DNA from: Pseudomonas entomophila
Lineage (GTDB): Bacteria > Pseudomonadota > Gammaproteobacteria > Pseudomonadales > Pseudomonadaceae
Direction of reading: 5' to 3'
DNA: 64,000 nucleotides
NCBI RefSeq assembly: GCF_023277925.1
Contig: NZ_CP063832.1
Location: 372,001 to 436,000 of the forward strand
In this document: positions 1 through 8,215 of the stretch, piece after piece
How the letters are laid out: every line of letters begins with the position of its first letter
Numbering within the stretch: position 1 is the first letter of the stretch
Made by a program: the position numbers and the translations under genes
The notes under the pieces: model-generated
The model's input: only the letters and a program-made list of their open reading frames with translations
The model's database searches: none
Told to the model about the DNA's origin: nothing

Positions 1-1
1 G

Positions 2-760
2 CAGGTCGAGGTGCGCCCGGCGCTCACCCAGGTCGACGACCTGCTCTCTGAGATCGGCAAGCGCGTCGCCCAGGGCGAGCGGGTGCTGGCCACCACGCTG
101 ACGAAGCGCATGGCCGAGGACCTCACCGACTACCTGGCCGACCACGATGTGCGGGTACGTTACCTGCACTCGGACATCGACACCGTCGAGCGGGTCGAAA
201 TCATCCGTGACCTGCGCTTGGGCACCTTCGACGTGCTGGTGGGCATCAACCTGCTGCGCGAGGGGCTGGACATGCCCGAAGTGTCATTGGTGGCCATCCT
301 CGACGCTGACAAGGAAGGTTTCCTGCGTTCCGAGCGCTCGCTGATCCAGACTATCGGCCGCGCTGCACGTAACCTCAACGGCAAGGCGATCCTCTACGCC
401 GACAACATTACCGGTTCCATGCAGCGCGCCATCGACGAGACCGAGCGGCGGCGCGAGAAGCAGATCGCGTTCAACACGGCCAACGGCATCGTGCCCAAGG
501 GCGTGGTCAAAGATATTACCGACATCATGGAAGGTGCCACCGTGCCAGGTGCACGCAGCAAGAAGCGCAAGGGTATGGCCAAGGCGGCGGAGGAAGCCGG
601 GCGCTACGAGGTCGAGCTGCAGACGCCGGCGCAGATCACCAAGCGTATCAAGCAGTTGGAAGAGAAGATGTTCCAGTTTGCCCGCGACCTGGAGTTCGAG
701 GCCGCAGCGCAGTTGCGCGACGAGATCGGGCAGTTGCGTGAGCGTCTGATTACCAGTTGA
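2..760 (+). CDS. uvrB: UvrB, excinuclease ABC subunit B (5' part outside window)
   Basis: About 252 C-terminal codons are present; the gene enters from the left edge. UvrB is the damage-verifying helicase-like subunit of the UvrABC nucleotide-excision repair nuclease in the cytoplasm. Visible are the C-terminal RecA-like helicase lobe ([17 protein letters not shown] and motif [11 protein letters not shown]), the stretch [18 protein letters not shown] typical of UvrB, and the terminal UVR coiled-coil motif ([20 protein letters not shown], about the last 40 residues) that contacts UvrC. The stop TGA at 758-760 leaves a normal C-terminus. The gene converges with the efflux gene that follows, with a REP hairpin between them. 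Identification is secure. Confidence 0.97.
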   Translation, partial: QVEVRPALTQVDDLLSEIGKRVAQGERVLATTLTKRMAEDLTDYLADHDVRVRYLHSDIDTVERVEIIRDLRLGTFDVLVGINLLREGLDMPEVSLVAILDADKEGFLRSERSLIQTIGRAARNLNGKAILYADNITGSMQRAIDETERRREKQIAFNTANGIVPKGVVKDITDIMEGATVPGARSKKRKGMAKAAEEAGRYEVELQTPAQITKRIKQLEEKMFQFARDLEFEAAAQLRDEIGQLRERLITS

Positions 761-829
761 CTCACCCCTGGTTCTCCAGCGAGGCGGCCCTCATGGAATA
801 AACCGTTTCCATAGATTTGGCGCCACCTC

Positions 830-911
830 TGTAGGAGCTTTAGCCGCGATCACCCGCAAAGCGGGTGCCAGAAACCGCGTTGCCTGCATCGCAGCTAAAG
901 CCGCACCTACA
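830..911. repeat. Paired REP hairpin, GGCTTTAGCCGCGAT family
   Basis: Inverted arms read TGTAGGAGC-TTTAGCCGCGAT on the left and ATCGCAGCTAAAGCCGC(A)CCTACA on the right, with about 37 nt between. The left arm lacks a GG found in sister copies. It lies between the convergent uvrB and MFS genes. Same family as the repeats at 11281, 26629, 30394 and 60605. Confidence 0.8.
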
Positions 912-936
912 GCGAATCACCCAGGCAGATTACAAG

Positions 937-2493
937 TCAGTGCGCTTCCCCTGCCTTCAGCCCCTGCGGCAACTTCCTGGTTAGCAACATCGCCAACATG
1001 CTTACCGCCAAGCCGATCCCGACAAAATGAAAGGCATCGTTGTACGCCATGATCAGTGCTTGCTGATGAGTGATCTCGCTCAGCTTGCCCAGCGCCGCCG
1101 TGTCATTTCCCAACCGTTCGCCCAACTGCACCAACCGCTCCGCTACCTGCGGATTACTCGGCACCACCGCTTCGCGCAGGTAGTCGAAGTACACCTTGGT
1201 CCGCGCATCCAGCAACGTCGCCAACAGCGCGATGCCAATGGCGCCACCGAGGTTGCGCAGGATGTTGAACAGGCTCGATGCCGACCCTGCGTCTTGCGGT
1301 TGTATGAAGGCCGTGGCGATCAGCGAGATGGTCACCATGATCATGGGCTGACCGATGGCACGGATCACCTGGATCTGGTTGAACTGCGGCCCGGCGAAAT
1401 CCGGGTTGAGCACCCCCGAACTGAAACTGGCCAGGCCGAACAGGCAGAAGCCCAGGGCGCACAGTACTTTGGGCGGGATCACCTTCATCAGCAGCGGTAC
1501 CAGGGGGATCAGGAACAGCTGCGGCACACCCATCCACATGATCACCTCGCCGATCTGCAGGGCGTTGTAGCCCTGGATCTGCGCCAGGTACAACGGCAGC
1601 AGATAGATCGAGCCGTACAGTCCGACCCCCATGCCCAGGCTGGCGATGCTTGACAGGCCGAAGTTTCGGTTACCGAGGATGCGTAAGTTGATCAGCGGGT
1701 GAGGGCGGGAGAACTGCAGGATCACGAACAGGACCAGGCTGAGCAGGGCGACGGTGCCCAGGCCCACGATCAGGTTCGACTCCAGCCAGTCCTTGCGGTG
1801 ACCTTCCTCCAGAAAAACCTGGAGGCAACCCAGGCCTACACCCAGGCTGACGATGCCGGCGTAATCGGTGCTTTTCAGCAACTCCCAGTGGGCTTCTTTC
1901 TTTTCCAGCCCGTAGAGCAGGCCGGCGATCATCACCAGACCCGGCGGGATGTTGATGTAGAAAATGTACTCCCAGCCCCAGTTCTCGGTCAGCCAGCCGC
2001 CCAGGGTCGGGCCGATGGAGGGCGCGAAGGTGGCCGTCATGGCGAACATGGCCATGCCCTTGGCGCGATGGTGTTCGGGCAGCTTGATCAAGGTCAGGGT
2101 GAAGGCCAGAGGAATCAGCGCGCCACCGGTGAACCCCTGCAGGGCGCGGAACACGATCATGCTCTCCAGGTTCCAAGCCATCGAACACAGCAGCGATGAC
2201 AGCAGGAAGCCCAGCGAAACCCATACCGCCAGGCGTCGGGCCGAAAGCAGCTGCACCAGCCAGGCGGTCAGCGGGATCATGATGATCTCCGCCACCAGGT
2301 AGGAGGTGGAGATCCACGAGCCTTCCTCCAGGGTCGCCGACAGCGCGCCCTGGATGTCCTTGAGCGAAGAGTTGGTGATCTGGATATCCAGCACTGCCAT
2401 GAAGGCGCCGAGCATCACGCTCATCACCGCGATCCAGTCGCGCCGGGTCGGCTCGCCAGTGGGCCGCAGGAGCTGGTCACCGGTCATCCGCAT
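937..2493 (-). CDS. DHA2-family MFS drug exporter, EmrB-like
   Basis: A 518-residue integral inner-membrane protein, the usual size for 14-helix DHA2 proton antiporters such as EmrB. It has the family pattern near the N-terminus (VMLGAFMAVLDIQITNSSL), a helix-4/5 region with RALQGFTGGALIPLAFTL, and GPTLGGWLTENWGWEYIFYIN. Its start overlaps the 3' end of the membrane-fusion gene upstream by 17 bp, so the two are translationally coupled and very probably form a tripartite pump with an outer-membrane TolC-type channel encoded elsewhere. An alternative ATG lies two codons in. The substrate cannot be read from sequence; hydrophobic drugs or detergents are typical of the family. Confidence 0.9.
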   Translation of the reverse strand: MRMTGDQLLRPTGEPTRRDWIAVMSVMLGAFMAVLDIQITNSSLKDIQGALSATLEEGSWISTSYLVAEIIMIPLTAWLVQLLSARRLAVWVSLGFLLSSLLCSMAWNLESMIVFRALQGFTGGALIPLAFTLTLIKLPEHHRAKGMAMFAMTATFAPSIGPTLGGWLTENWGWEYIFYINIPPGLVMIAGLLYGLEKKEAHWELLKSTDYAGIVSLGVGLGCLQVFLEEGHRKDWLESNLIVGLGTVALLSLVLFVILQFSRPHPLINLRILGNRNFGLSSIASLGMGVGLYGSIYLLPLYLAQIQGYNALQIGEVIMWMGVPQLFLIPLVPLLMKVIPPKVLCALGFCLFGLASFSSGVLNPDFAGPQFNQIQVIRAIGQPMIMVTISLIATAFIQPQDAGSASSLFNILRNLGGAIGIALLATLLDARTKVYFDYLREAVVPSNPQVAERLVQLGERLGNDTAALGKLSEITHQQALIMAYNDAFHFVGIGLAVSMLAMLLTRKLPQGLKAGEAH

Positions 2494-3526
2494 CCCTATC
2501 GCGCAGGTCGACCGTGGCAGTGACCGACATGCCCGGGCGGATTCGACCGTGCAGCGGGTTATCGGCGGCGAAAGTCAGCTTGACGGGGATTCGCTGCACT
2601 ACCTTGGTGAAGTTGCCCGTGGCGTTGTCCGGGGGCAGCAGGCTGAACTGTGCGCCGGAGGCGGCGAACAGGCTGTTCACGCGGCCTTCGATCGGTGTGT
2701 CGGGGTAGCTGTCGAACACCAGCTCGGCGCGCTGGCCGGGGTGCATCCTGCCGATCTGCGTTTCCTTGAAGTTGGCCTGTACCCAGATGGCCTCGTCGGG
2801 GACGATCGACAACAGGTAGGCGCCGGCCTGCACCACCTGGCCATTGCGCGCACTGCGCTGGCCGATGGTGCCGCTGATCGGCGCGTGGATCTCGCAGCGG
2901 GTCAGGTTCAGTTCGGCCTGGGCCAGGTCGGCGCGGGCGTTGGCGATCTGTGCGTCCAGGCGCTTGAGCTCAGCGGTCAGGGCATCGATTTGCTGGCGCT
3001 GGCCCTTGAGGTCGGCCTGGGCCTTGTCGACCTGGGAACGGGCGACATGGCTGTCTGCCGAGAGGGTGGTGACCCGCTCTTCCGAGATGAAGCCGGGCTT
3101 GCGCAGGGCCTGGGCGCGGTTGAGGTCGAGCTGCGAGCGGTCGAGGGTAGCCTGGCTGGCGGCGACCTGGGCCTGGCCGGCGGCGATCAGGCTGCCTTGC
3201 TGGGTCAGGCGGCTCTGTGCCTGCACCCGTTCGGCCTCGCGGGTGGCCAGGGCGGCACGGGCGCGCTCGATAGCCAGTTCGAAATCGGCGGTTTCCAGGC
3301 GCACCAGCAGGTCACCCTTGCTGACGTGCTGGTTGTCATCCACCCGCACCTCATCGATACGTGCCCCCAGTTGGCTGGAAATGCGCGTGATCTCGCCCTG
3401 CACATAGGCGTTGTCGGTGCTTTCGTAGAAGCGCCCCTTGAAATACCAGTGGGCGAGGAAGCCAAGGCCGATGAGCAGCACCAGGGTGATGAAGATCAGC
3501 AGGCGACGTTTGAGTTGGGTGGGCAT
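2477..3526 (-). CDS. HlyD/EmrA-family membrane-fusion (periplasmic adaptor) protein
   Basis: A 349-residue adaptor. The chosen start gives MPTQLKRRLLIF followed by one N-terminal transmembrane helix (about residues 10-27). A longer reading frame upstream adds an unlikely 36-residue leader, so I place the start at 3526. After the helix come the first lipoyl half (GARIDEVRVDDNQHVSKGDLL), a long alpha-helical hairpin rich in A/Q/R (about residues 80-190), the second half-motif (IHAPISGTIGQRSARNGQVV) and a beta-barrel region. It bridges the MFS pump to an outer-membrane channel. It is transcribed divergently from gltX; the 143-bp gap should hold both promoters. No regulator sits beside the pair. 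Confidence 0.9.
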   Translation of the reverse strand: MPTQLKRRLLIFITLVLLIGLGFLAHWYFKGRFYESTDNAYVQGEITRISSQLGARIDEVRVDDNQHVSKGDLLVRLETADFELAIERARAALATREAERVQAQSRLTQQGSLIAAGQAQVAASQATLDRSQLDLNRAQALRKPGFISEERVTTLSADSHVARSQVDKAQADLKGQRQQIDALTAELKRLDAQIANARADLAQAELNLTRCEIHAPISGTIGQRSARNGQVVQAGAYLLSIVPDEAIWVQANFKETQIGRMHPGQRAELVFDSYPDTPIEGRVNSLFAASGAQFSLLPPDNATGNFTKVVQRIPVKLTFAADNPLHGRIRPGMSVTATVDLRDRDADDR

Positions 3527-3669
3527 GGGAGCCAAGGTTCCATAAATGTAAGCAAATTTAACAGCGGCAGCCGGCACCGTCACAAGTGACGATAGCGCCA
3601 TTGCTGGAGCCCGGTGCCCGCTCCCTGCTAACATCCAGCCTTTGTTTCAATCTTCGTTCGAGACTCCCA

Positions 3670-5151
3670 ATGACCACCGTTCGCACGCGTATCGCGCCAT
3701 CGCCCACTGGCGACCCCCATGTCGGCACCGCCTACATCGCCCTGTTCAACTACTGCTTCGCCAAGCAGCATGGCGGCGAATTCATCCTGCGGATCGAAGA
3801 CACCGACCAGTTGCGCTCCACCCGCGAGTCGGAGCAGCAGATCTTCGACGCCCTGCGTTGGCTCGGCATCGAGTGGAACGAAGGCCCTGATGTCGGCGGC
3901 CCGCATGGCCCGTACCGGCAGAGCGAGCGTGGCGAGATCTACGCCAGGTACGCCAAGGAGCTGGTCGACGCCGGCCACGCTTTCTACTGCTTCTGCACTG
4001 CCGAAGAGCTGGAGCAGATGCGCGCCGAGCAGATGGCTCGTGGCGAAACCCCCCGCTATGACGGCCGTGCCCTGCTGCTGAGCGACGAGGAAGTGCAGCG
4101 ACGCCTGGCTGCAGGCGAGCCGCACGTGATCCGCATGAAAGTACCGAGCGAAGGCATCTGCGTGGTGCCGGACATGCTCCGTGGCGATGTCGAGATCCCG
4201 TGGGACCGCATGGACATGCAGGTGCTGATGAAGAACGACGGCCTGCCGACGTACTTCCTGGCCAACGTGGTCGACGACCATCTGATGGGCATCACCCACG
4301 TGCTGCGTGGCGAAGAGTGGCTGCCATCCGCCCCCAAACTGATCAAACTGTATGAGTACTTCGGTTGGGAGCAGCCCAAGCTGTGCTATATGCCGCTGCT
4401 GCGCAACCCCGACAAGAGCAAGTTGTCGAAGCGCAAGAACCCGACCTCGGTGACTTTCTACGAGCGCATGGGTTTCATGCCTGAAGCCATGCTCAACTAC
4501 CTGGGGCGCATGGGGTGGTCGATGCCGGACGAGCGCGAGAAATTCTCGTTGGCGGAAATGGTCGAGCACTTCGACCTGTCGCGTATCTCCCTGGGCGGCC
4601 CGATCTTCGACATCGAGAAGCTCTCTTGGCTGAACGGCCAGTGGCTGCGCGAGCTGCCAGTCGAGGAATTTGCCGCGCGCGTACAGAAGTGGGCCTTCAA
4701 CAGCGACTACATGATGAAGATCGCCCCGCATGTGCAGGGCCGGGTCGAGACCTTCAGCCAGATCGCCCCGCTGGGTGGCTTCTTCTTCGAAGGCGCGCTC
4801 AAGCTCGATGCAAAACTGTTCGAGAGCAAGAAGCTGTCGGCCGACCAGGTACGCCAGGTGATGCAACTGATCCTGTGGAAGCTGGAAAGCCTGCGCCAGT
4901 GGGAAAAGGACCGCATCACTGGCTGCATCCAGGCCGTGGTCGAGTCGCTGGAGCTGAAGCTGCGTGATGCCATGCCGCTGATGTTCGCCGCGATTACTGG
5001 CCAGGCCAGCTCGGTGTCGGTGCTCGACGCCATGGAAATTCTCGGCCCGGACCTGACCCGCTACCGCCTGCGCCAGGCCATCGACCTGCTCGGTGGTGTG
5101 TCGAAGAAGGAAAACAAGGAGTGGGAGAAGCTGCTGGCGAACATCGCCTGA
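3670..5151 (+). CDS. gltX: Glutamyl-tRNA synthetase
   Basis: 493 residues, normal for bacterial GluRS. It charges tRNA-Glu with glutamate in the cytoplasm. The class I signatures are clear: the HIGH-type motif in [18 protein letters not shown] at the N-terminus and the KMSKS-type motif KLSKRKNP around residue 260. The start at 3670 ([14 protein letters not shown]) is chosen because it places the HIGH motif at the usual distance from the N-terminus; an in-frame upstream start at 3586 would add 28 non-conserved residues. The gene is followed within 400 bp by three tRNA-Glu genes, its own substrates. Confidence 0.98.
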   Translation: MTTVRTRIAPSPTGDPHVGTAYIALFNYCFAKQHGGEFILRIEDTDQLRSTRESEQQIFDALRWLGIEWNEGPDVGGPHGPYRQSERGEIYARYAKELVDAGHAFYCFCTAEELEQMRAEQMARGETPRYDGRALLLSDEEVQRRLAAGEPHVIRMKVPSEGICVVPDMLRGDVEIPWDRMDMQVLMKNDGLPTYFLANVVDDHLMGITHVLRGEEWLPSAPKLIKLYEYFGWEQPKLCYMPLLRNPDKSKLSKRKNPTSVTFYERMGFMPEAMLNYLGRMGWSMPDEREKFSLAEMVEHFDLSRISLGGPIFDIEKLSWLNGQWLRELPVEEFAARVQKWAFNSDYMMKIAPHVQGRVETFSQIAPLGGFFFEGALKLDAKLFESKKLSADQVRQVMQLILWKLESLRQWEKDRITGCIQAVVESLELKLRDAMPLMFAAITGQASSVSVLDAMEILGPDLTRYRLRQAIDLLGGVSKKENKEWEKLLANIA

Positions 5152-5168
5152 TAGCGGCATTTCCTGCT

Positions 5169-5196
5169 TGTGGGAGCGGGCGAGCCCGCTCCCACA
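5169..5196. terminator. Perfect hairpin after gltX
   Basis: TGTGGGAGCGGGC, a 2-nt GA loop, then GCCCGCTCCCACA: a 13-bp perfect stem starting 17 nt after the gltX stop. No U-tract follows, so it may act as an mRNA 3'-end stabiliser or a short REP-type unit rather than a classic intrinsic terminator. Confidence 0.5.
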
Positions 5197-5281
5197 GGTC
5201 CGAGTAAGGCTGAAGTAGTAGGGCAGGGCGGTAAGTGATTGTTATCTGTGAAAAAAATTTTGAATATTTTCAAAAATTCGT

Positions 5282-5310
5282 TTGACAGCCCTGCAATCCG
5301 ATCTTAATAT
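5282..5310 (+). promoter_or_regulatory. Sigma70 promoter of the Ala/Glu tRNA cluster
   Basis: TTGACA at 5282-5287, exactly 17 nt, then TAATAT at 5305-5310: a near-perfect consensus. It is followed by a GC-rich discriminator (GCGCCCC), the kind linked to stringent control of stable-RNA promoters in enterobacteria. It is preceded by an A/T-rich stretch (5249-5280) that could act as an UP element. The first tRNA begins 76 nt downstream of the -10. Confidence 0.85.
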
Positions 5311-5385
5311 GCGCCCCGTCCACAGCGATGAACGAAAACGAAACGTCAGGCACCCAGCCAGCGCTTCGGTTCAAAGCGACATTGT

Positions 5386-5461
5386 GGGGCTATAGCTCAG
5401 CTGGGAGAGCGCCTGCATGGCATGCAGGAGGTCAGCGGTTCGATCCCGCTTAGCTCCACCA
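5386..5461 (+). tRNA. tRNA-Ala(GGC), copy 1
   Basis: 76 nt with encoded CCA. Acceptor GGGGCTA pairs with TAGCTCC; anticodon stem CCTGC/GCAGG encloses ATGGCAT, anticodon GGC (5419-5421). Identical to copies 2 and 3. Confidence 0.98.
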
Positions 5462-5533
5462 AATTCCGACTGATAGCCACGGCTGTCAGGCAAGGCCGGT
5501 TCCAGCAAGCGGGTCTTGAAGGTAAGAAGGTTC

Positions 5534-5609
5534 GTCCCCTTCGTCTAGTGGCCTAGGACACCGCCCTTTCACGGCGGTAACAGGGGTTCGAGTCCCCTAG
5601 GGGACGCCA
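5534..5609 (+). tRNA. tRNA-Glu(TTC), copy 1
   Basis: 76 nt with encoded CCA. Acceptor GTCCCCT pairs with AGGGGAC; anticodon stem CCGCC/GGCGG encloses CTTTCAC, anticodon TTC. It lies 72 nt after tRNA-Ala copy 1, in the same presumed transcript. Confidence 0.98.
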
Positions 5610-5658
5610 GTTTTGCACAAGCGATGTTTTAGTCGCTGGGCCGAGAGGCTAGAAATCC

Positions 5659-5734
5659 GGGGCTATAGCTCAGCTGGGAGAGCGCCTGCATGGCATGCAG
5701 GAGGTCAGCGGTTCGATCCCGCTTAGCTCCACCA
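5659..5734 (+). tRNA. tRNA-Ala(GGC), copy 2
   Basis: Identical 76-nt sequence to copy 1. It starts a second Ala-Glu unit 273 bp after the first. Confidence 0.98.
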
Positions 5735-5776
5735 ATTTTGCCGCGGTTCGTGAAAACGGATCGGCACGAAGGTTAC

Positions 5777-5852
5777 GTCCCCTTCGTCTAGTGGCCTAGG
5801 ACACCGCCCTTTCACGGCGGTAACAGGGGTTCGAGTCCCCTAGGGGACGCCA
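5777..5852 (+). tRNA. tRNA-Glu(TTC), copy 2
   Basis: Identical to copy 1. The Ala-Glu spacer here (42 nt) closely resembles that of unit 3 but not that of unit 1. Confidence 0.98.
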
Positions 5853-5877
5853 CTTTTACCCGCGTTTTGCGGGAGTT

Positions 5878-5913
5878 GAAAGGCTCATCACCAGATGTTG
5901 AGCCTTTTGTTTT
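5878..5913 (+). terminator. Terminator-like hairpin between tRNA units 2 and 3
   Basis: AAAGGCTCA, an 11-nt loop, TGAGCCTTT, then TGTTTT. It is preceded by a smaller hairpin CCCGC-GTTTT-GCGGG at 5859-5873. A closely related copy follows unit 3, so the terminator was duplicated with the tRNA pair. It may attenuate transcription of the third pair. Confidence 0.65.
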
Positions 5914-5917
5914 ACTC

Positions 5918-5993
5918 GGGGCTATAGCTCAGCTGGGAGAGCGCCTGCATGGCATGCAGGAGGTCAGCGGTTCGATCCCGCTTAGCTCCACCA
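5918..5993 (+). tRNA. tRNA-Ala(GGC), copy 3
   Basis: Identical to copies 1 and 2. It begins 259 bp after copy 2 and immediately after the internal terminator-like hairpin; I see no convincing promoter of its own. Confidence 0.98.
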
Positions 5994-6035
5994 ATTCCGC
6001 CACGGTTCGCGAAAGCGAACCGGCACGAAGGTCAA

Positions 6036-6111
6036 GTCCCCTTCGTCTAGTGGCCTAGGACACCGCCCTTTCACGGCGGTAACAGGGGTTCGAGTCCCCT
6101 AGGGGACGCCA
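6036..6111 (+). tRNA. tRNA-Glu(TTC), copy 3
   Basis: Identical to copies 1 and 2; the last tRNA of the array. Confidence 0.98.
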
Positions 6112-6139
6112 ATTTTTACCCGCGTTTTGCGGGACTTAT

Positions 6140-6177
6140 AAGGCTCATTCGATTATTGAATGGGCCTTTTGTTTTTT
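6140..6177 (+). terminator. Intrinsic terminator of the tRNA array
   Basis: AAGGCTCATTC, loop GATTATT, GAATGGGCCTT (one G-U pair), then TTGTTTTTT. This is the strong end of the cluster. Confidence 0.85.
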
Positions 6178-6236
6178 CTGCCCTAAAAACATTTTTCGAG
6201 CCCCTCTCAGCGAGTGCAAATAGTGCTTGCGATAAA

Positions 6237-6254
6237 ATATTATAAGCATAATAT
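6237..6254. promoter_or_regulatory. Probable operator of the TetR gene
   Basis: Perfect inverted repeat ATATTAT-AAGC-ATAATAT, with a third ATAATAT at 6262-6268, directly in front of the TetR-family start at 6281. Placement suggests autorepression; binding is inferred. Confidence 0.55.
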
Positions 6255-6280
6255 GTCGATCATAATATTTGAGGTGAGCC

Positions 6281-6820
6281 ATGAGCGACAAGAAGAGCAA
6301 GACCCGCGAGCGGATTCTCGAAGCCGCTCGCAGCGCCTTGATCCAGTACGGTCCGGCCGACCCGAGTGTCAGCCAGGTGATGGGCGCCGCGGGTTTGACG
6401 GTGGGGGGGTTCTACGCCCACTTCGACAGCAAGGACGAGCTCATGCTCGAGGCATTCCGGCAATTGCTGGGCGAGCGTCGTGGCTTGCTGGCCAAGGTCG
6501 ACCCAAGCCTGGATGGCACCGAGCGCCGGGTTCTGGCGGCTGCCTTCTACCTGTCACGCAAGCATCGCGACGCCGAGGTGCAGGCCTGCCCGATCCCTAG
6601 CGCGATTGGTGAAATGCAACGCTTGCCGCCAGCGTTTCGCGAGGTGCTGGCTGAACATATCGAGCTGATGACCGCGCAAATGGTCGACCGCCCCGAGGAC
6701 ATCGACAAGGCCCTGGCCGACTTCGCCCTGATGGTGGGTGGCCTGGCCGTGGCCCGGGCACTTGGGCCGAGTGAGCTGTCCGACCGTATCCTGCGTGCCG
6801 CCAAGTCGGCGGTGATCTGA
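6281..6820 (+). CDS. TetR/AcrR-family transcriptional regulator
   Basis: 179 residues. The N-terminal helix-turn-helix is clear: KTRERILEAARSALIQYG, then VSQVMGAAGLTVGGFYAHFDSKDELML, the most conserved part of the family. The C-terminal ligand domain is not specific enough to name an effector. The start is preceded by a GAGGTG ribosome site and by an AT-rich palindrome that probably serves as its own operator. It is followed after 27 bp by an alpha/beta hydrolase, so the two are likely co-transcribed and the hydrolase is the likely target. Effector unknown. Confidence 0.92.
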   Translation: MSDKKSKTRERILEAARSALIQYGPADPSVSQVMGAAGLTVGGFYAHFDSKDELMLEAFRQLLGERRGLLAKVDPSLDGTERRVLAAAFYLSRKHRDAEVQACPIPSAIGEMQRLPPAFREVLAEHIELMTAQMVDRPEDIDKALADFALMVGGLAVARALGPSELSDRILRAAKSAVI

Positions 6821-6847
6821 ACAACCTATCCCCTCTGGAGCAAGGCG

Positions 6848-7681
6848 ATGAGTACCCTGAGCTGGATTCGTGGCGTCAACGGCACCCTTGGCCACCTGGT
6901 CCCCGAGCATGTCGCCGGCAAGATGCGCCGGGCCTTCATGACCCCGCGCACGCTGCCGCCCAAGCCTTGGGAACTGCCGTTGCTGGCGCGGGCCGAGCGT
7001 ATCACTCTGCGCTTCGGGCTGTCGGCGCTGCGTTGGGGGCAGGGGCCGACCGTGCTGTTGATGCACGGTTGGGAAGGGCGGCCGACGCAGTTCGCTGCCT
7101 TGATCGAGACCCTGGTCGACGCCGGTTATACCGTGGTTTCACTGGAGGGGCCGGGCCACGGCCACTCGCCGGGCAACCAGGCCCATGTGGTGTTGTTTGC
7201 CCGCGCATTGCTCGAAGCTGCCGCCGAACTGCCGCCCTTGCGCGCGGTGGTCGGCCATTCCATGGGCGGCGCCAGCCTGATGTTGGCCTTGCAATGGGGT
7301 TTGCGCACCGAAGCGGCGGTGAGCATCGCCGCGCCGGCCCAATTGCTGGGCGTGCTGCGCGGATTTGCCCGGCATCTTGGTTTGCCGGCGCGCGCGCGTG
7401 CGGCGTTCATTCGCCAGGTAGAGCGGGATGTCGGCATCCAGGTGGCGCGCCTGGATGTCAGTGGTTACCAGTTGGACCTGCCGGGCCTGGTGGTACATGC
7501 CCAGGACGATACCCTGGTGGCGGCCAGCGAGGCACCGCTCATCCACAAGGCCTGGTTCGACAGTCGCCTGCTGATGCTGGAGGAGGGCGGCCACCTGCGT
7601 GTGCTGGCCGACCCACGCCTGGGCCAGGCGGTGCTGGAACTGCTGGCGCGCTCCACCCAGCGCGTGCGGCAAAGCGCCTGA
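6848..7681 (+). CDS. Alpha/beta-hydrolase fold protein
   Basis: 277 residues with no signal peptide, so cytoplasmic. The fold is shown by the oxyanion region LLMHGWEGRPTQF, the nucleophile elbow GHSMGG (Ser at about residue 140), the acidic residue in VVHAQDDTLV and the C-terminal catalytic His in LEEGGHLRVL. This is a complete catalytic triad for an esterase, lipase-like or thioester hydrolase. The substrate is unknown. Its position just after a TetR gene and before a hot-dog thioesterase hints at acyl-ester or acyl-CoA chemistry, which is only context. Confidence 0.85.
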   Translation: MSTLSWIRGVNGTLGHLVPEHVAGKMRRAFMTPRTLPPKPWELPLLARAERITLRFGLSALRWGQGPTVLLMHGWEGRPTQFAALIETLVDAGYTVVSLEGPGHGHSPGNQAHVVLFARALLEAAAELPPLRAVVGHSMGGASLMLALQWGLRTEAAVSIAAPAQLLGVLRGFARHLGLPARARAAFIRQVERDVGIQVARLDVSGYQLDLPGLVVHAQDDTLVAASEAPLIHKAWFDSRLLMLEEGGHLRVLADPRLGQAVLELLARSTQRVRQSA

Positions 7682-7728
7682 GCTTCCGTTACACTCTGCC
7701 CGTTCACCAATACCCTGTGGGAGCGGGC

Positions 7729-8163
7729 ATGAGCTGGGATCTGGCAGCACCATTCGTCATCGACCTGCGCGTCAGCAACGAGGACATCGACGGCCTCGGC
7801 CACGCCAACAATGCCGTCTACGTCACTTGGCTGGAGCGCTGTGCCTGGCGCCATTCGCAGCGCCTGGGGTTGGACCTGGCCGAATACCGGCGCCTGGACC
7901 GTGCCATGGCGGTGGTCCGCCACGAGATCGACTACCTGGCCGCGGCCTATGAGGACGACGAGCTGCAACTGGCCACCTGGATCATCGATTGGGACCAGCG
8001 CCTGCGCATGACCCGCCGTTTCCAGCTCAAGCGCCCGAGCGATGGCGTCACGCTGTTGCGCGCGCAGACCACCTTCGCCTGCATCGAGCTGTCCAGCGGC
8101 AAGCCCCGGCGCATGCCGGCGGAGTTCCTCGACGGATATGGCCCGGCGCTGATCGGCAACTGA
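7729..8163 (+). CDS. Hot-dog fold acyl-CoA thioesterase (4HBT family)
   Basis: 144 residues. The start at 7729 gives [15 protein letters not shown] and places the family signature [20 protein letters not shown] at residues 17-36, including the Asp/His/Asn/Tyr pattern of YbgC/FadM-like thioesterases. A longer open frame upstream has no such support. The likely role is hydrolysis of acyl-CoA thioesters in the cytoplasm; chain-length preference cannot be read. It follows the hydrolase after 47 bp and precedes dusC. Confidence 0.85.
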   Translation: MSWDLAAPFVIDLRVSNEDIDGLGHANNAVYVTWLERCAWRHSQRLGLDLAEYRRLDRAMAVVRHEIDYLAAAYEDDELQLATWIIDWDQRLRMTRRFQLKRPSDGVTLLRAQTTFACIELSSGKPRRMPAEFLDGYGPALIGN

Positions 8164-8215
8164 AACGTGGCGGTTTTTTGCTAGACTGCCGCCCTTTTCG
8201 TCCCGAGACACTTCC

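Noticed and set aside
5386..6111. Regular near-identical repeats suggesting a CRISPR-like array
   Set aside because: The repeats are 76-nt tRNAs with full cloverleaf features; spacers are similar rather than unique.
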